A stretch of 51,654 bases of DNA from Opitutaceae bacterium. Its GTDB lineage: Bacteria > Verrucomicrobiota > Verrucomicrobiia > Opitutales > Opitutaceae. Made by a program: the position numbers and the translations under genes. Position 1 is the first letter of the stretch. Every line of letters starts with the position of its first letter. This document shows positions 44,543 through 51,654 of the stretch, one piece after another. The notes below the pieces were generated by a model. It searched no databases and was not told where the DNA came from. It saw only the letters and a program-made list of their open reading frames with translations. The stretch spans positions 1-51,654 of the forward strand of contig JAHFTC010000015.1 of NCBI GenBank assembly GCA_023269585.1. Direction: 5' to 3'.

Positions 44543-45130
44543 TCAGGCGGCGGTGGAAGTCTTGACGGGGGCGGCGGCGGCGGCCTCGGTGCGGCGGAAC
44601 GGGAATCCGAGGAGCTTGAGCAGCTCGCGGCCTTCCTCGTCGCTCTCGGCACTGGTCACGATCGAGATGTCGAGTCCCATCATGCGCTTGGTATTTTCCA
44701 GCGAAATCTCGGGGAAGATCGAGTAGTCGGTGATACCGAGGTTGTAGTTGCCGTTGCCGTCGAACTTCGTCGGCACGCCGCGGAAGTCGCGGATCGCCGG
44801 GAGGGCGACGACGAGCAGACGCGACAGGAAATGCCACATGTTTTCGCCGCGCAGCGTGACCGTGGAGCCCACGATCTGGCCCTCGCGGAGCTTGAAGTTG
44901 GCGATCGCCTTGCGGGACTTGGTCAGAACGGCCTTCTGGCCGGCGATGCTGGTCAAGTCGCGCTGGGTGTCGGCAATGACGGTCTTGTCGGCACCGGCAT
45001 CGATGCCGGTGTTGAGGACGACCTTCAGGATGCCCGGCACCTGGTGCGGGTTGGTGTAGCCGCGGCTCTGCTTGAGGGCAGGGACGACGGTCGCGATGTA
45101 AAACTGCTTAAGTTGCGGGACTTTCTTCAT
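44543..45130 (-). CDS. rplE: 50S ribosomal protein L5
   Basis: 195 residues. [24 protein letters not shown]-like [24 protein letters not shown] and the [17 protein letters not shown] segment are conserved L5 blocks. A short Ala-rich tail follows ([14 protein letters not shown]). It binds 5S rRNA in the central protuberance. Confidence 0.97.
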   Translation of the reverse strand: MKKVPQLKQFYIATVVPALKQSRGYTNPHQVPGILKVVLNTGIDAGADKTVIADTQRDLTSIAGQKAVLTKSRKAIANFKLREGQIVGSTVTLRGENMWHFLSRLLVVALPAIRDFRGVPTKFDGNGNYNLGITDYSIFPEISLENTKRMMGLDISIVTSAESDEEGRELLKLLGFPFRRTEAAAAAPVKTSTAA

Positions 45131-45185
45131 GGGTGTGCGCCGGATTTCCGACCCGGCAGCGTGGTAAGTTGGTCAGAGTGACAAC

Positions 45186-45461
45186 TCAGGACTGCGCCTT
45201 GCCAGCCTTTTTTGCGGCGGGCTTCTCAGCGGCGGTCACCACCTTGAGATTGGAGACGTGGACAGAGCCTTCGCGCTCGACGATGCGACCCTGGGGATTG
45301 GCCTGCGATTTCTTCTCGTGGCGCTTGATCATGGCGACGCCCTCGACGACGGCGCGCTGCTTGGCAGGGCGAATCTCGAGAACCTTGCCCTGCTTGCCCG
45401 TGTGGGAGCCAGAGATGACGGCAACGAGATCGCCGCGTTTGATGTGAAATTTCTGCTTCAT
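45186..45461 (-). CDS. rplX: 50S ribosomal protein L24
   Basis: 91 residues, slightly short for the family (about 100-105). The KOW motif is KRGDLVAVISGSHTGKQGKV, followed by the typical IKRHEKKSQANPQGRIVERE. L24 starts large-subunit assembly at the 5' end of 23S rRNA. The ATG overlaps the rplN stop. Confidence 0.96.
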   Translation of the reverse strand: MKQKFHIKRGDLVAVISGSHTGKQGKVLEIRPAKQRAVVEGVAMIKRHEKKSQANPQGRIVEREGSVHVSNLKVVTAAEKPAAKKAGKAQS

Positions 45462-45826
45462 CAGAGGACCTCGGGTGCGAGGGAGACGATCTTCATGAAG
45501 TTCATCGCACGCAGCTCGCGGGCGACGGGCCCGAAGATGCGGGTCCCCTTCGGATTGCCGTCGGCATCGATGATGACGACCGCGTTGCTGTCGAAACGGA
45601 GATAGCTGCCATCGGCGCGGCGCAGGGGCGCCTTGGTGCGGACGATAACGGCCTTGACGACCTCGCCCTTATTCACCGTGGCGTCGGTCGTGCTCTCCTT
45701 GATGTTGACGGTGATGATGTCACCGACCGAGGCGGTGTCGGTGTTCTGGCCCATGCGGCTGATCATCGAGGCCCGGCGGGCTCCGGTGTTGTCGGCCACA
45801 TCTACATACGAACGCATCTGGATCAT
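45461..45826 (-). CDS. rplN: 50S ribosomal protein L14
   Basis: 121 residues, normal length. [20 protein letters not shown] is the start signature. [22 protein letters not shown] and [20 protein letters not shown] follow. L14 lies at the subunit interface and contacts h14 of 16S rRNA. It starts 6 bases after the rpsQ stop. Confidence 0.98.
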   Translation of the reverse strand: MIQMRSYVDVADNTGARRASMISRMGQNTDTASVGDIITVNIKESTTDATVNKGEVVKAVIVRTKAPLRRADGSYLRFDSNAVVIIDADGNPKGTRIFGPVARELRAMNFMKIVSLAPEVL

Positions 45827-45832
45827 GGCGCG

Positions 45833-46135
45833 TTACTCCTTGGTGACTTCGAGGTTGGCCTCGAGGGCGTTGGTGTTGGCGGCATGGACAACCTTGAGCA
45901 CGCGCCAGCGCTTGAGGCGGCTGAGCGGGCGGGTTTCCATGATCTCGACCTTGTCGCCGACCTTGGTCTCGTTCTTCTCGTCGTGCACGTGCACGACGGT
46001 TTTACGATTGATGACCTTCAGGTAGCGCGGGTGCGGGATCTTGTAGGGAATGGTGACCTTGACGGACTTGTCGCCCATCCGGCTGGTGACGGTGCCCAGG
46101 AGGGTTTTCCGTTCGGTGCGATTTGCGGCTTCCAT
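45833..46135 (-). CDS. rpsQ: 30S ribosomal protein S17
   Basis: 100 residues. RKTLLGTVTSRMGDKSVKVT and HPRYLKVINRKTVVHVHDE are the OB-fold strands. VEIMETRPLSRLKRWRVLKV is the family signature. A short C-terminal tail extends beyond the usual end. S17 binds the 5' domain of 16S rRNA. Confidence 0.97.
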   Translation of the reverse strand: MEAANRTERKTLLGTVTSRMGDKSVKVTIPYKIPHPRYLKVINRKTVVHVHDEKNETKVGDKVEIMETRPLSRLKRWRVLKVVHAANTNALEANLEVTKE

Positions 46136-46153
46136 AGTCTGGGGCGGTCCGTG

Positions 46154-46369
46154 TTAGCGGGCGGCCGCGGGAGCCGCGGCGGCCTGTTTCTTTTCGGTGA
46201 GGATGGTCTCCATCCGGGCGATGTCCTTGCGATACGCCTTAAACGTATGCGGCTTGTCGATCTGGCCGGTGTGCTTGCGCAGGTTGTTCTGGAGAAGGGT
46301 CTCGCGGGTCTCGCGAATCTTCGTCTCGATCTCCGCAATGGAGAGCTCGCGAATGTCCTTGGGTTTCAT
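46154..46369 (-). CDS. rpmC: 50S ribosomal protein L29
   Basis: 71 residues. It is the two-helix protein with [20 protein letters not shown] and the [22 protein letters not shown] signature. It ends in an Ala-rich tail. It sits at the tunnel exit next to L23. It follows rplP by 38 bases. Confidence 0.96.
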   Translation of the reverse strand: MKPKDIRELSIAEIETKIRETRETLLQNNLRKHTGQIDKPHTFKAYRKDIARMETILTEKKQAAAAPAAAR

Positions 46370-46407
46370 GACGTCGTCTCGGTTGGTGGCGGCGGTTGTG
46401 GGCGCGC

Positions 46408-46830
46408 TCAGGCCTCGACGCCTTCACGGGCGACGAAGCGGCATTTGCAGGGCAGCTTGGTGTCGGCCAAGCGCATCGCCTCGCGGGCGATGGTGACCGG
46501 AACACCAGCGAGTTCGAAGAGGATCGCGCCGGGCTTGATCAGCGCGACGTAGAACTCGACCGGGCCCTTGCCTCGACCCATTCGGGTTTCGGCGGGTTTC
46601 TTGGTGACGGGCATGTGCGGGAACACACGGATCCAGACCTTGCCCTTGCGCTTGAGGTGGCGGTTGATGGCCACGCGGGCGGCTTCGAGCTGGCGGCCGT
46701 CGAGACGGACGCGAGTCATGGCCTGGATGCCGAATTCGCCGAAGGCGATGGTGTTGCCACGCTTGGCGTTGCCGGCGTTGCTGCCCTTTTGGGCGCGGCG
46801 GAATTTGGTGCGTGCGGGTGAGAGCGCCAT
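46408..46830 (-). CDS. rplP: 50S ribosomal protein L16
   Basis: 140 residues. [20 protein letters not shown] starts it. [13 protein letters not shown] [20 protein letters not shown] and [31 protein letters not shown] are the L16 signature near the A-site tRNA. Order S3-L16-L29 is standard. Confidence 0.97.
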   Translation of the reverse strand: MALSPARTKFRRAQKGSNAGNAKRGNTIAFGEFGIQAMTRVRLDGRQLEAARVAINRHLKRKGKVWIRVFPHMPVTKKPAETRMGRGKGPVEFYVALIKPGAILFELAGVPVTIAREAMRLADTKLPCKCRFVAREGVEA

Positions 46831-46837
46831 GGCGAAA

Positions 46838-47473
46838 TCAGTTGTTGTTGTCGGTGTCCTTCTTGCAGATCCAGCACTTCACGCCGATCTTGCCATAGAC
46901 GGTCAGGGCCTCGGCGAAACCATAGTCGATGTTTTCGCGGAGGGTGTGAAGTGGCACGCGGCCGACGCGCTGGAGCTCCCGGCGGGCGATTTCCGAGCCA
47001 CCGAGGCGGCCGGAAGCCTGAATCTTGATACCATCGGCACCAAGGCTCATGGCAATCTGCATGGCCTTCTTGATGGCGCGGCGGTAGGAGATGCGGCGTT
47101 CGAGCTGGAGGGCGACATTCTCGGCGACGAGCTGCGCCTCGATCTCGGGCTTCTTGACCTCCTGGATGTCGAGGAGGATCTCCTTGCCGGTGAGCTTGGC
47201 GAGATCTTCCTTGATCTTCTCGACCTCCTGCCCCTTGCGACCGATGACGATGCCGGGGCGGGCGGTGAAGATCTTGACGCGCACGCGGTTCGCGGCGCGC
47301 TCGATGAAGATGCGCGGCACGGAGGCGAGCTTGAGCTTGCCCATGAGCTGGGCGCGAATCTTCTGGTCCTCGGCGAGGAGCAGGCCGAATTCCTTCTTGC
47401 GCGCGAACCAGCGCGACTGCCAGTTACGGCGGACGGCCAGACGGAAACCGATCGGATTGGTTTTTTGTCCCAT
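46838..47473 (-). CDS. rpsC: 30S ribosomal protein S3
   Basis: 211 residues. [20 protein letters not shown] is the start. The KH domain has [20 protein letters not shown]. The C-terminal part has [20 protein letters not shown] and [27 protein letters not shown]3 lies at the mRNA entrance and helps unwind mRNA. It lies four bases from rplV. Confidence 0.98.
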   Translation of the reverse strand: MGQKTNPIGFRLAVRRNWQSRWFARKKEFGLLLAEDQKIRAQLMGKLKLASVPRIFIERAANRVRVKIFTARPGIVIGRKGQEVEKIKEDLAKLTGKEILLDIQEVKKPEIEAQLVAENVALQLERRISYRRAIKKAMQIAMSLGADGIKIQASGRLGGSEIARRELQRVGRVPLHTLRENIDYGFAEALTVYGKIGVKCWICKKDTDNNN

Positions 47474-47477
47474 GGCG

Positions 47478-47822
47478 TTACTTGGTTGCGGCGGCTTCGG
47501 AGAGAACGATGCGGATGTGCGACATCTTCTTGCGGCGGGGCATCGCGGTACCGCGAGCGCCGGCCTTGAAGCGCTTGAGCACCGGACCGGTTTCGATCAC
47601 AGCGCTGGCGACGACGAGATTGTCGGACGAGAGGTTGTTGTTGTTCTCCGCGTTCGCGATGGCCGACTTCAGCGTCTTGACGATGAGGCGGGCGGACTTG
47701 CGCGGGATGAGGGTGAGCAGTTCGACGGCCTGAGGGGCGGGCAGTCCCTGGATCTCGCGAGCGACCTCGCGCATCTTCTTCGGGGACATCCGGGCGAACC
47801 GGGTAAGAGCTTGGACTTCCAT
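47478..47822 (-). CDS. rplV: 50S ribosomal protein L22
   Basis: 114 residues. [20 protein letters not shown] begins it. [20 protein letters not shown] and [15 protein letters not shown] form the loop that lines the exit tunnel. Normal length. It lies between S19 (65-base gap) and S3. Confidence 0.97.
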   Translation of the reverse strand: MEVQALTRFARMSPKKMREVAREIQGLPAPQAVELLTLIPRKSARLIVKTLKSAIANAENNNNLSSDNLVVASAVIETGPVLKRFKAGARGTAMPRRKKMSHIRIVLSEAAATK

Positions 47823-47887
47823 GGTGGTGGTGTGTTGCGGTTGGCCGCCGGGCCCGCGGTGGCGGGTGGCGGCCGTGTCCAGTTACA

Positions 47888-48163
47888 TCAGACGGCCTTG
47901 GCGGTGGTGGCGCCGTGCGCTTTGAAGAAGCGCGTCGGGGCGAACTCACCGAGCTTGTGGCCGACCATGTTCTCGGTCACGAAAACCGAGACGAAGGCCT
48001 TGCCGTTATGGACGTTGAAGGTGGTGCCGACAAAGTCGGGGGTGATGGTCGACCGGCGCGACCACGTCTGGAGGGGCTTCTTGTTGCCGGCCTTCTTCGC
48101 CTTCTCGAATTTCTCGGTAAGGTGCGGATCGACGAAGAAGCCTTTCTTGATTGAACGGGCCAT
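47888..48163 (-). CDS. rpsS: 30S ribosomal protein S19
   Basis: 91 residues. [20 protein letters not shown], then [24 protein letters not shown] and [23 protein letters not shown] are the S19 signatures in the head of the small subunit. Normal length and place after L2. Confidence 0.98.
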   Translation of the reverse strand: MARSIKKGFFVDPHLTEKFEKAKKAGNKKPLQTWSRRSTITPDFVGTTFNVHNGKAFVSVFVTENMVGHKLGEFAPTRFFKAHGATTAKAV

Positions 48164-48198
48164 GGCGTGAAAACGTTTGGGTTACGCGGGCTAGTGGG

Positions 48199-49062
48199 TT
48201 ATTTCTTGCCGCGCGGCTTTCGGCCGTTCTTGCGGGTGATGATGAGCACATTGCTCGTCTTCGAGCGCTTGCGGGTCGGGAAGCCCTTGGCGAGCTGGCC
48301 CCACGGGGAGACGAGGTGCTGACGACCGCCACCGCCCTTGGACTTGCCCTGACCGCCACCGTTGGGGTGGTCGACCGGGTTCATCGCCACGCCGCGAACG
48401 CGGGGACGACGGCCGAGCCAGCGATTACGGCCGGCCTTGCCGAGGGATTGGTTCATGTGGTCGCCGTTGCCGACTTCGCCGATGGTGGCGCGGCAGCGCT
48501 TGTTGACCATGCGGATTTCGCCGCTGGGCATGCGCAGGACGGCGTTTTCGCCTTCGATGCTGATGAGCTGGGCCGAGTTGCCCGCGGAGCGGGCAATCAC
48601 CGCGCCCTGCTCCGGGAGGAGCTCAACGCAGTGGATGAACGTGGCAGCCGGGATGATCGAGAGCGGGTAGGCACAACCGGGGAGGAACTCCTCGGGCACC
48701 TTGTTGCTCGAAACGACCTTGCCGCCGACCTTCAGGCCCTTGGGGGCGATGATGTAGCGCTTTTCGCCATCGACGTACGCCAAGAGGGCGAGGTTGGCCG
48801 AGCGATTGGGATCGTACTCGAGCGCCTGGACGGCGGCCGGGATGTCGATCTTGTTGCGACGGAAGTCGACGATGCGATACCGGCGCTTGTGCCCACCGCC
48901 GCGACGGAGGGAGGTGGTGCGCCCGTAGCAATTACGGCCGCCGTTGCGCCGGATGGCTTCGGTGAGACGCGCTTCGGGCTTCTTCTTCGAGAGCTCCGGA
49001 TCCACATTGAGGACCAGGTAGCGCAGCGCCGGGGTGATGGGACGGAATGTCTTGAGAGGCAT
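48199..49062 (-). CDS. rplB: 50S ribosomal protein L2
   Basis: 287 residues. KTFRPITPALRYLVLNVDPE starts it. RNNYGRTTS-like RNCYGRTTSLRRGGGHKRRY follows, and the near-peptidyl-transferase loop reads RGVAMNPVDHPNGGGQG. The commoner form of that loop is DHPHGGG, so one His is Asn here. L2 is required for subunit joining. Normal length. Confidence 0.98.
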   Translation of the reverse strand: MPLKTFRPITPALRYLVLNVDPELSKKKPEARLTEAIRRNGGRNCYGRTTSLRRGGGHKRRYRIVDFRRNKIDIPAAVQALEYDPNRSANLALLAYVDGEKRYIIAPKGLKVGGKVVSSNKVPEEFLPGCAYPLSIIPAATFIHCVELLPEQGAVIARSAGNSAQLISIEGENAVLRMPSGEIRMVNKRCRATIGEVGNGDHMNQSLGKAGRNRWLGRRPRVRGVAMNPVDHPNGGGQGKSKGGGGRQHLVSPWGQLAKGFPTRKRSKTSNVLIITRKNGRKPRGKK

Positions 49063-49085
49063 GGTGGTGTCTCCGGGTGGGCGGC

Positions 49086-49370
49086 TCAGGTGAGCTCGAT
49101 CTTGTCACCCTGTTTGAGGGTCACGATGGCCTTCTTGTAATCCGAGCGGGTGGTCGGCTGGCCGTTGCGAGCGCGCTTCGGCTTGCCCTTCACGTTCACG
49201 ACGTTCACGCGCTTGACGGTGACCTTGAATGTCGACTCGACGGCGGTGCGGATATGCTGCTTGGTCGCCTCGGGGAACACCTCGAAGGTGTACTGACCCA
49301 ATTCGGACGACTGCAGGTTCGACTTCTCCGTCATGCGGATGGTCTTGAGGACTTGATAGGCGGGCTTCAT
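49086..49370 (-). CDS. rplW: 50S ribosomal protein L23
   Basis: 94 residues. VLKTIRMTEKSNLQSSELGQ begins it. TFEVFPEATKQHIRTAVEST and VKRVNVVNVKGKPKRAR are the signatures. L23 is the docking site for trigger factor and SRP at the exit tunnel. Its ATG overlaps the end of rplD. Confidence 0.97.
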   Translation of the reverse strand: MKPAYQVLKTIRMTEKSNLQSSELGQYTFEVFPEATKQHIRTAVESTFKVTVKRVNVVNVKGKPKRARNGQPTTRSDYKKAIVTLKQGDKIELT

Positions 49371-50002
49371 CAGTTGCCTCCCTTCATGCGGGTGAGGACG
49401 TTCTCGAGGGCCTTCTCGGAGAGGATCACCTTCCGGTACTGGGTCAGGTCGAGGGTGTTGAGTTGGGTGGCGTCCTGCAGGCTGAGCCGCTCAATATTGG
49501 CGGCGGCGCGGCGGACTTCGGTGCCGAACGGAGCGTCGACGATGAGGATCTTCCCCTCGGGGGCGATACGGCCCATCAGGCTGCTGATCGCCTTGGTCTT
49601 GGCCGAGGCGACCTCGAAACGCTCGATGACCTCGATCTCACCGGCGACGGCGCGATCGAAGAACGCGCGGCGCAGCGCGAGATTCTTCACCTTGGTGTTG
49701 ATCTTCTGGGAGAAGTCCTGGGGGCGCGGTCCGAAGACGACGCCACCGCCGGACCATAGCGGGGAACGGGTCGAGCCGGCGCGGGCGCGGCCGGTGCCCT
49801 TTTGCTTGAACGGCTTCTTGCCGCCGCCGGAAACCTCGCCGCGGGTCTTGGTGCTGCGCGTGCCCTGGCGGGCGTTGGCGCGATGGGCAACGGCGACCTG
49901 CTTCACTGCCTGCAGGCCTTTGTCGCCTTCGAAGGTCTCGATCGCGTCGAAATCCTTCTCGACGAACTCGGAGCCATCAACGGTGTAAACTTTGAGCTTC
50001 AT
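49370..50002 (-). CDS. rplD: 50S ribosomal protein L4
   Basis: 210 residues. MKLKVYTVDGSEFVEKDFDA starts it. The tunnel loop is RQGTRSTKTRGEVSGGGKKP then FKQKGTGRARAGSTRSPLWSGGGVVFGP. The C-terminal Rossmann-like part has LILDAPFG-like KILIVDAPFGTE and ends NVLTRMKGGN. In enterobacteria L4 represses the S10 operon. No leader target was recognised here. Confidence 0.97.
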   Translation of the reverse strand: MKLKVYTVDGSEFVEKDFDAIETFEGDKGLQAVKQVAVAHRANARQGTRSTKTRGEVSGGGKKPFKQKGTGRARAGSTRSPLWSGGGVVFGPRPQDFSQKINTKVKNLALRRAFFDRAVAGEIEVIERFEVASAKTKAISSLMGRIAPEGKILIVDAPFGTEVRRAAANIERLSLQDATQLNTLDLTQYRKVILSEKALENVLTRMKGGN

Positions 50003-50016
50003 GTCTGGGCGCTCCT

Positions 50017-50655
50017 TTAGGCTTTGGCCGCCTTGATGGCGGAGCGGATGATGACGTCGGATCCATTGGAGCCGGGAATCGCGCCGCGAACGAGCAGCAG
50101 ATTCTTGTCGGCGAGGATCTTGACGACTTTGAGGTTTTGCACGGTGCGATTCACCGCGCCCATGTGGCCGGGCATCTTCTGATTCTTGAAGACGCGGCCG
50201 GGGGTCTGGCGCATACCGATGGCGCCGACACGCCGGTGGAACATTGAACCGTGGGAGGCAGGACCGCCGGCCATGCGCCAGCGGAACTGAACGCCCTGGA
50301 AGCCCTTGCCCTTAGTCTCGCCGATCACATCGACGAGCTGGCCTTCCTTGAAGCTTTCGACGGTGACGACGTCACCGGCCTTCACGGTAGGAGCGGACGG
50401 AAGACGAACTTCCGAGAGGCGGCGAATGGGCTCAATGCCGGCCTTCTTGGCGTGGCCGACTTCGGCCTTGCTCAGACGCTGTTCTTTCTGGGGGCCGAAG
50501 CCGAGTTGAACGGCATTGTAGCCATCCGACTCAACGGTCTTCACCTGCACAACTGGGCAGGGACCGGCTTCGACGACGGTGACGGGGACGAGGGCGTTTT
50601 CGCCGTCGTACACCTGCGTCATCCCGACTTTTTTGCCGAGGATTGTTTGGATCAT
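50017..50655 (-). CDS. rplC: 50S ribosomal protein L3
   Basis: 212 residues. MIQTILGKKVGMTQVYDGEN starts it. GKGFQGVQFRWRMAGGPASHGSMFHR and GAIGMRQTPGRVFKNQKMPGHMG are the L3 signatures, the loop reaching toward the peptidyl-transferase centre. Normal length. A 98-base gap with a GC-rich hairpin separates it from rpsJ. Confidence 0.98.
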   Translation of the reverse strand: MIQTILGKKVGMTQVYDGENALVPVTVVEAGPCPVVQVKTVESDGYNAVQLGFGPQKEQRLSKAEVGHAKKAGIEPIRRLSEVRLPSAPTVKAGDVVTVESFKEGQLVDVIGETKGKGFQGVQFRWRMAGGPASHGSMFHRRVGAIGMRQTPGRVFKNQKMPGHMGAVNRTVQNLKVVKILADKNLLLVRGAIPGSNGSDVIIRSAIKAAKA

Positions 50656-50753
50656 GTTTCTAAGCGGTAGGTGGAGGTTATCCGTTTACGGGACCTACAT
50701 TAGACGCGGCGCCCGCGAGGGCGGGCCGTCGCCTAAGGCTGGGGGTCAACCCG
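50656..50753 (-). promoter_or_regulatory. rpsJ-rplC intergenic hairpin, possible attenuator
   Basis: The longest gap within the S10 part of the cluster. On the - strand it holds CCCGC/GCGGG with a four-base loop, flanked by further imperfect pairing ending TTAG...CTAA. No T-run follows. It could be a processing site, an attenuator or a site for ribosomal-protein feedback. Confidence 0.35.
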
Positions 50754-51062
<309 letters not shown>

Positions 51063-51080
51063 GGGTGCGGTGCGTCGGGA

Positions 51081-51654
51081 TTACGTGCGCGCAGGGGCGC
51101 GGGTGGACGTTTCGACGATGCGGGTAAGAACCTGCGCCGGGACTTGGTCGAAATGGGACGGCTCCATCGAATAGGAAGCACGGCCTTTAGAGAGGGAGCG
51201 AATGTCGGTGGCGTAACCGAACATGGTTTCGAGCGGGACGAGGGCGGTGATGATGCAGGCGCCTTCGCGCATCTCCATGCCCTGGATCTGGCCACGGCGA
51301 CGGTTGATGTCGCCCATGATGTCCCCCTGGTATTCTTCCGGGACGGTGACTTCGACCTTCATGATCGGCTCGAGCAGGATCGGAGCGGCGGTCTTCATCG
51401 CTTCCTTGAAAGCGAAGATGCCGGCCATCTTGAAAGCGATTTCCGAGCTGTCGACCGCGTGGAAGGAGCCGTCGACGATCTTTGCGAGAATATCGACCAC
51501 GGGGTAACCGGCGATGGTGCCGTTGTTGGTACCCTCGTAGATGCCTTCCGTGGCGGGCTTGATGAATTCCTTCGGGATGACGCCGCCCACGATCTCGTTG
51601 AGCACCTCGTTGCCTTTACCCTTTTCGTTGGGCTCGAGCTTGATGCAGACATGA
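51081..51654 (-). CDS. fusA: Elongation factor G, C-terminal part
   Basis: About 190 residues up to the stop. The gene continues beyond the right edge. IVGGVIPKEFIKPATEGIYE and AGYPVVDILAKIVDGSFHAVDSSEIAFKMAG are domain IV. LLEPIMKVEVTVPEEYQGDIMGDINRRRGQIQGME and FGYATDIRSLSKGRASYSME are domain V. EF-G drives translocation with GTP. The str-like order fusA-rpsJ without tuf in between is seen. Confidence 0.96.
   Translation of the reverse strand, partial: HVCIKLEPNEKGKGNEVLNEIVGGVIPKEFIKPATEGIYEGTNNGTIAGYPVVDILAKIVDGSFHAVDSSEIAFKMAGIFAFKEAMKTAAPILLEPIMKVEVTVPEEYQGDIMGDINRRRGQIQGMEMREGACIITALVPLETMFGYATDIRSLSKGRASYSMEPSHFDQVPAQVLTRIVETSTRAPART

Overview
The window is high-GC bacterial DNA. The protein families, the repeat types and the presence of an S10-spc-alpha cluster fused to rpoA point to a Verrucomicrobiota member, most probably Opitutaceae-like. 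That placement rests on recognition of families and repeats, not on a search. No rRNA or tRNA gene was seen.

Layout. 1-5.2 kb (+ strand): the end of a protoporphyrinogen oxidase, then a polytopic membrane protein, a coiled-coil protein and a large glycosyltransferase, which look like a surface-glycan module. 5.2-10.3 kb (- strand): an ArnT/PMT-like membrane glycosyltransferase, a secreted GH3 glycosidase and a secreted protein of unknown role. 10.6-12.6 kb (+): a Thr-rich secreted protein and a tightly overlapping ECF sigma operon (sigma, small membrane protein, Spy-like membrane protein). 12.8-15.2 kb (+): an HI0933-type flavoprotein and an SMP-30/gluconolactonase protein, separated by two perfect long palindromes that share their core but differ in their arms. 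15.4-19.1 kb (-): a small coiled-coil protein, ComEC, ThiD and a rhomboid protease. 19.4-20.7 kb (+): RarA. 20.75-21.65 kb: a gene-free mosaic repeat block. 21.8-26.1 kb (+): a small secreted protein, a 1066-residue beta-helix protein and an L,D-transpeptidase.

26.15-29.6 kb is the most unusual region. It is a chromosomal integron with visibly lower GC. Five short genes on the - strand (GNAT acetyltransferase, two unknowns, a lipoprotein and a DUF2007-like protein) and one ORF-less cassette are separated by attC-like sites of about 86-94 bp, with AAC...GTT ends and unpaired stem bases. A divergently oriented integrase start lies at the head. The integrase is cut after about 86 residues by a second mosaic repeat block (29.59-31.07 kb), which is related in reverse complement to the first.

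31.1 kb to the end (all - strand): hisD, a secreted LolA-like protein, guaA, a membrane zinc-ribbon protein, and then a continuous ribosomal cluster. In transcription order this is fusA (partial), rpsJ, rplC, rplD, rplW, rplB, rpsS, rplV, rpsC, rplP, rpmC, rpsQ, rplN, rplX, rplE, rpsN, rpsH, rplF, rplR, rpsE, rplO, secY, a degenerate adenylate-kinase-like gene, map, rpsM, rpsK, rpsD, rpoA and rplQ, closed by a 15-bp UUCG hairpin. Ribosome assembly, the Sec translocon, N-terminal methionine removal and RNA polymerase alpha are therefore encoded together. Points of note are the adk-like gene without a P-loop, a SecY with an extra C-terminal helix, an S11 with a 70-residue N-terminal tail, and the absence of rpmD, infA and rpmJ from their usual places.
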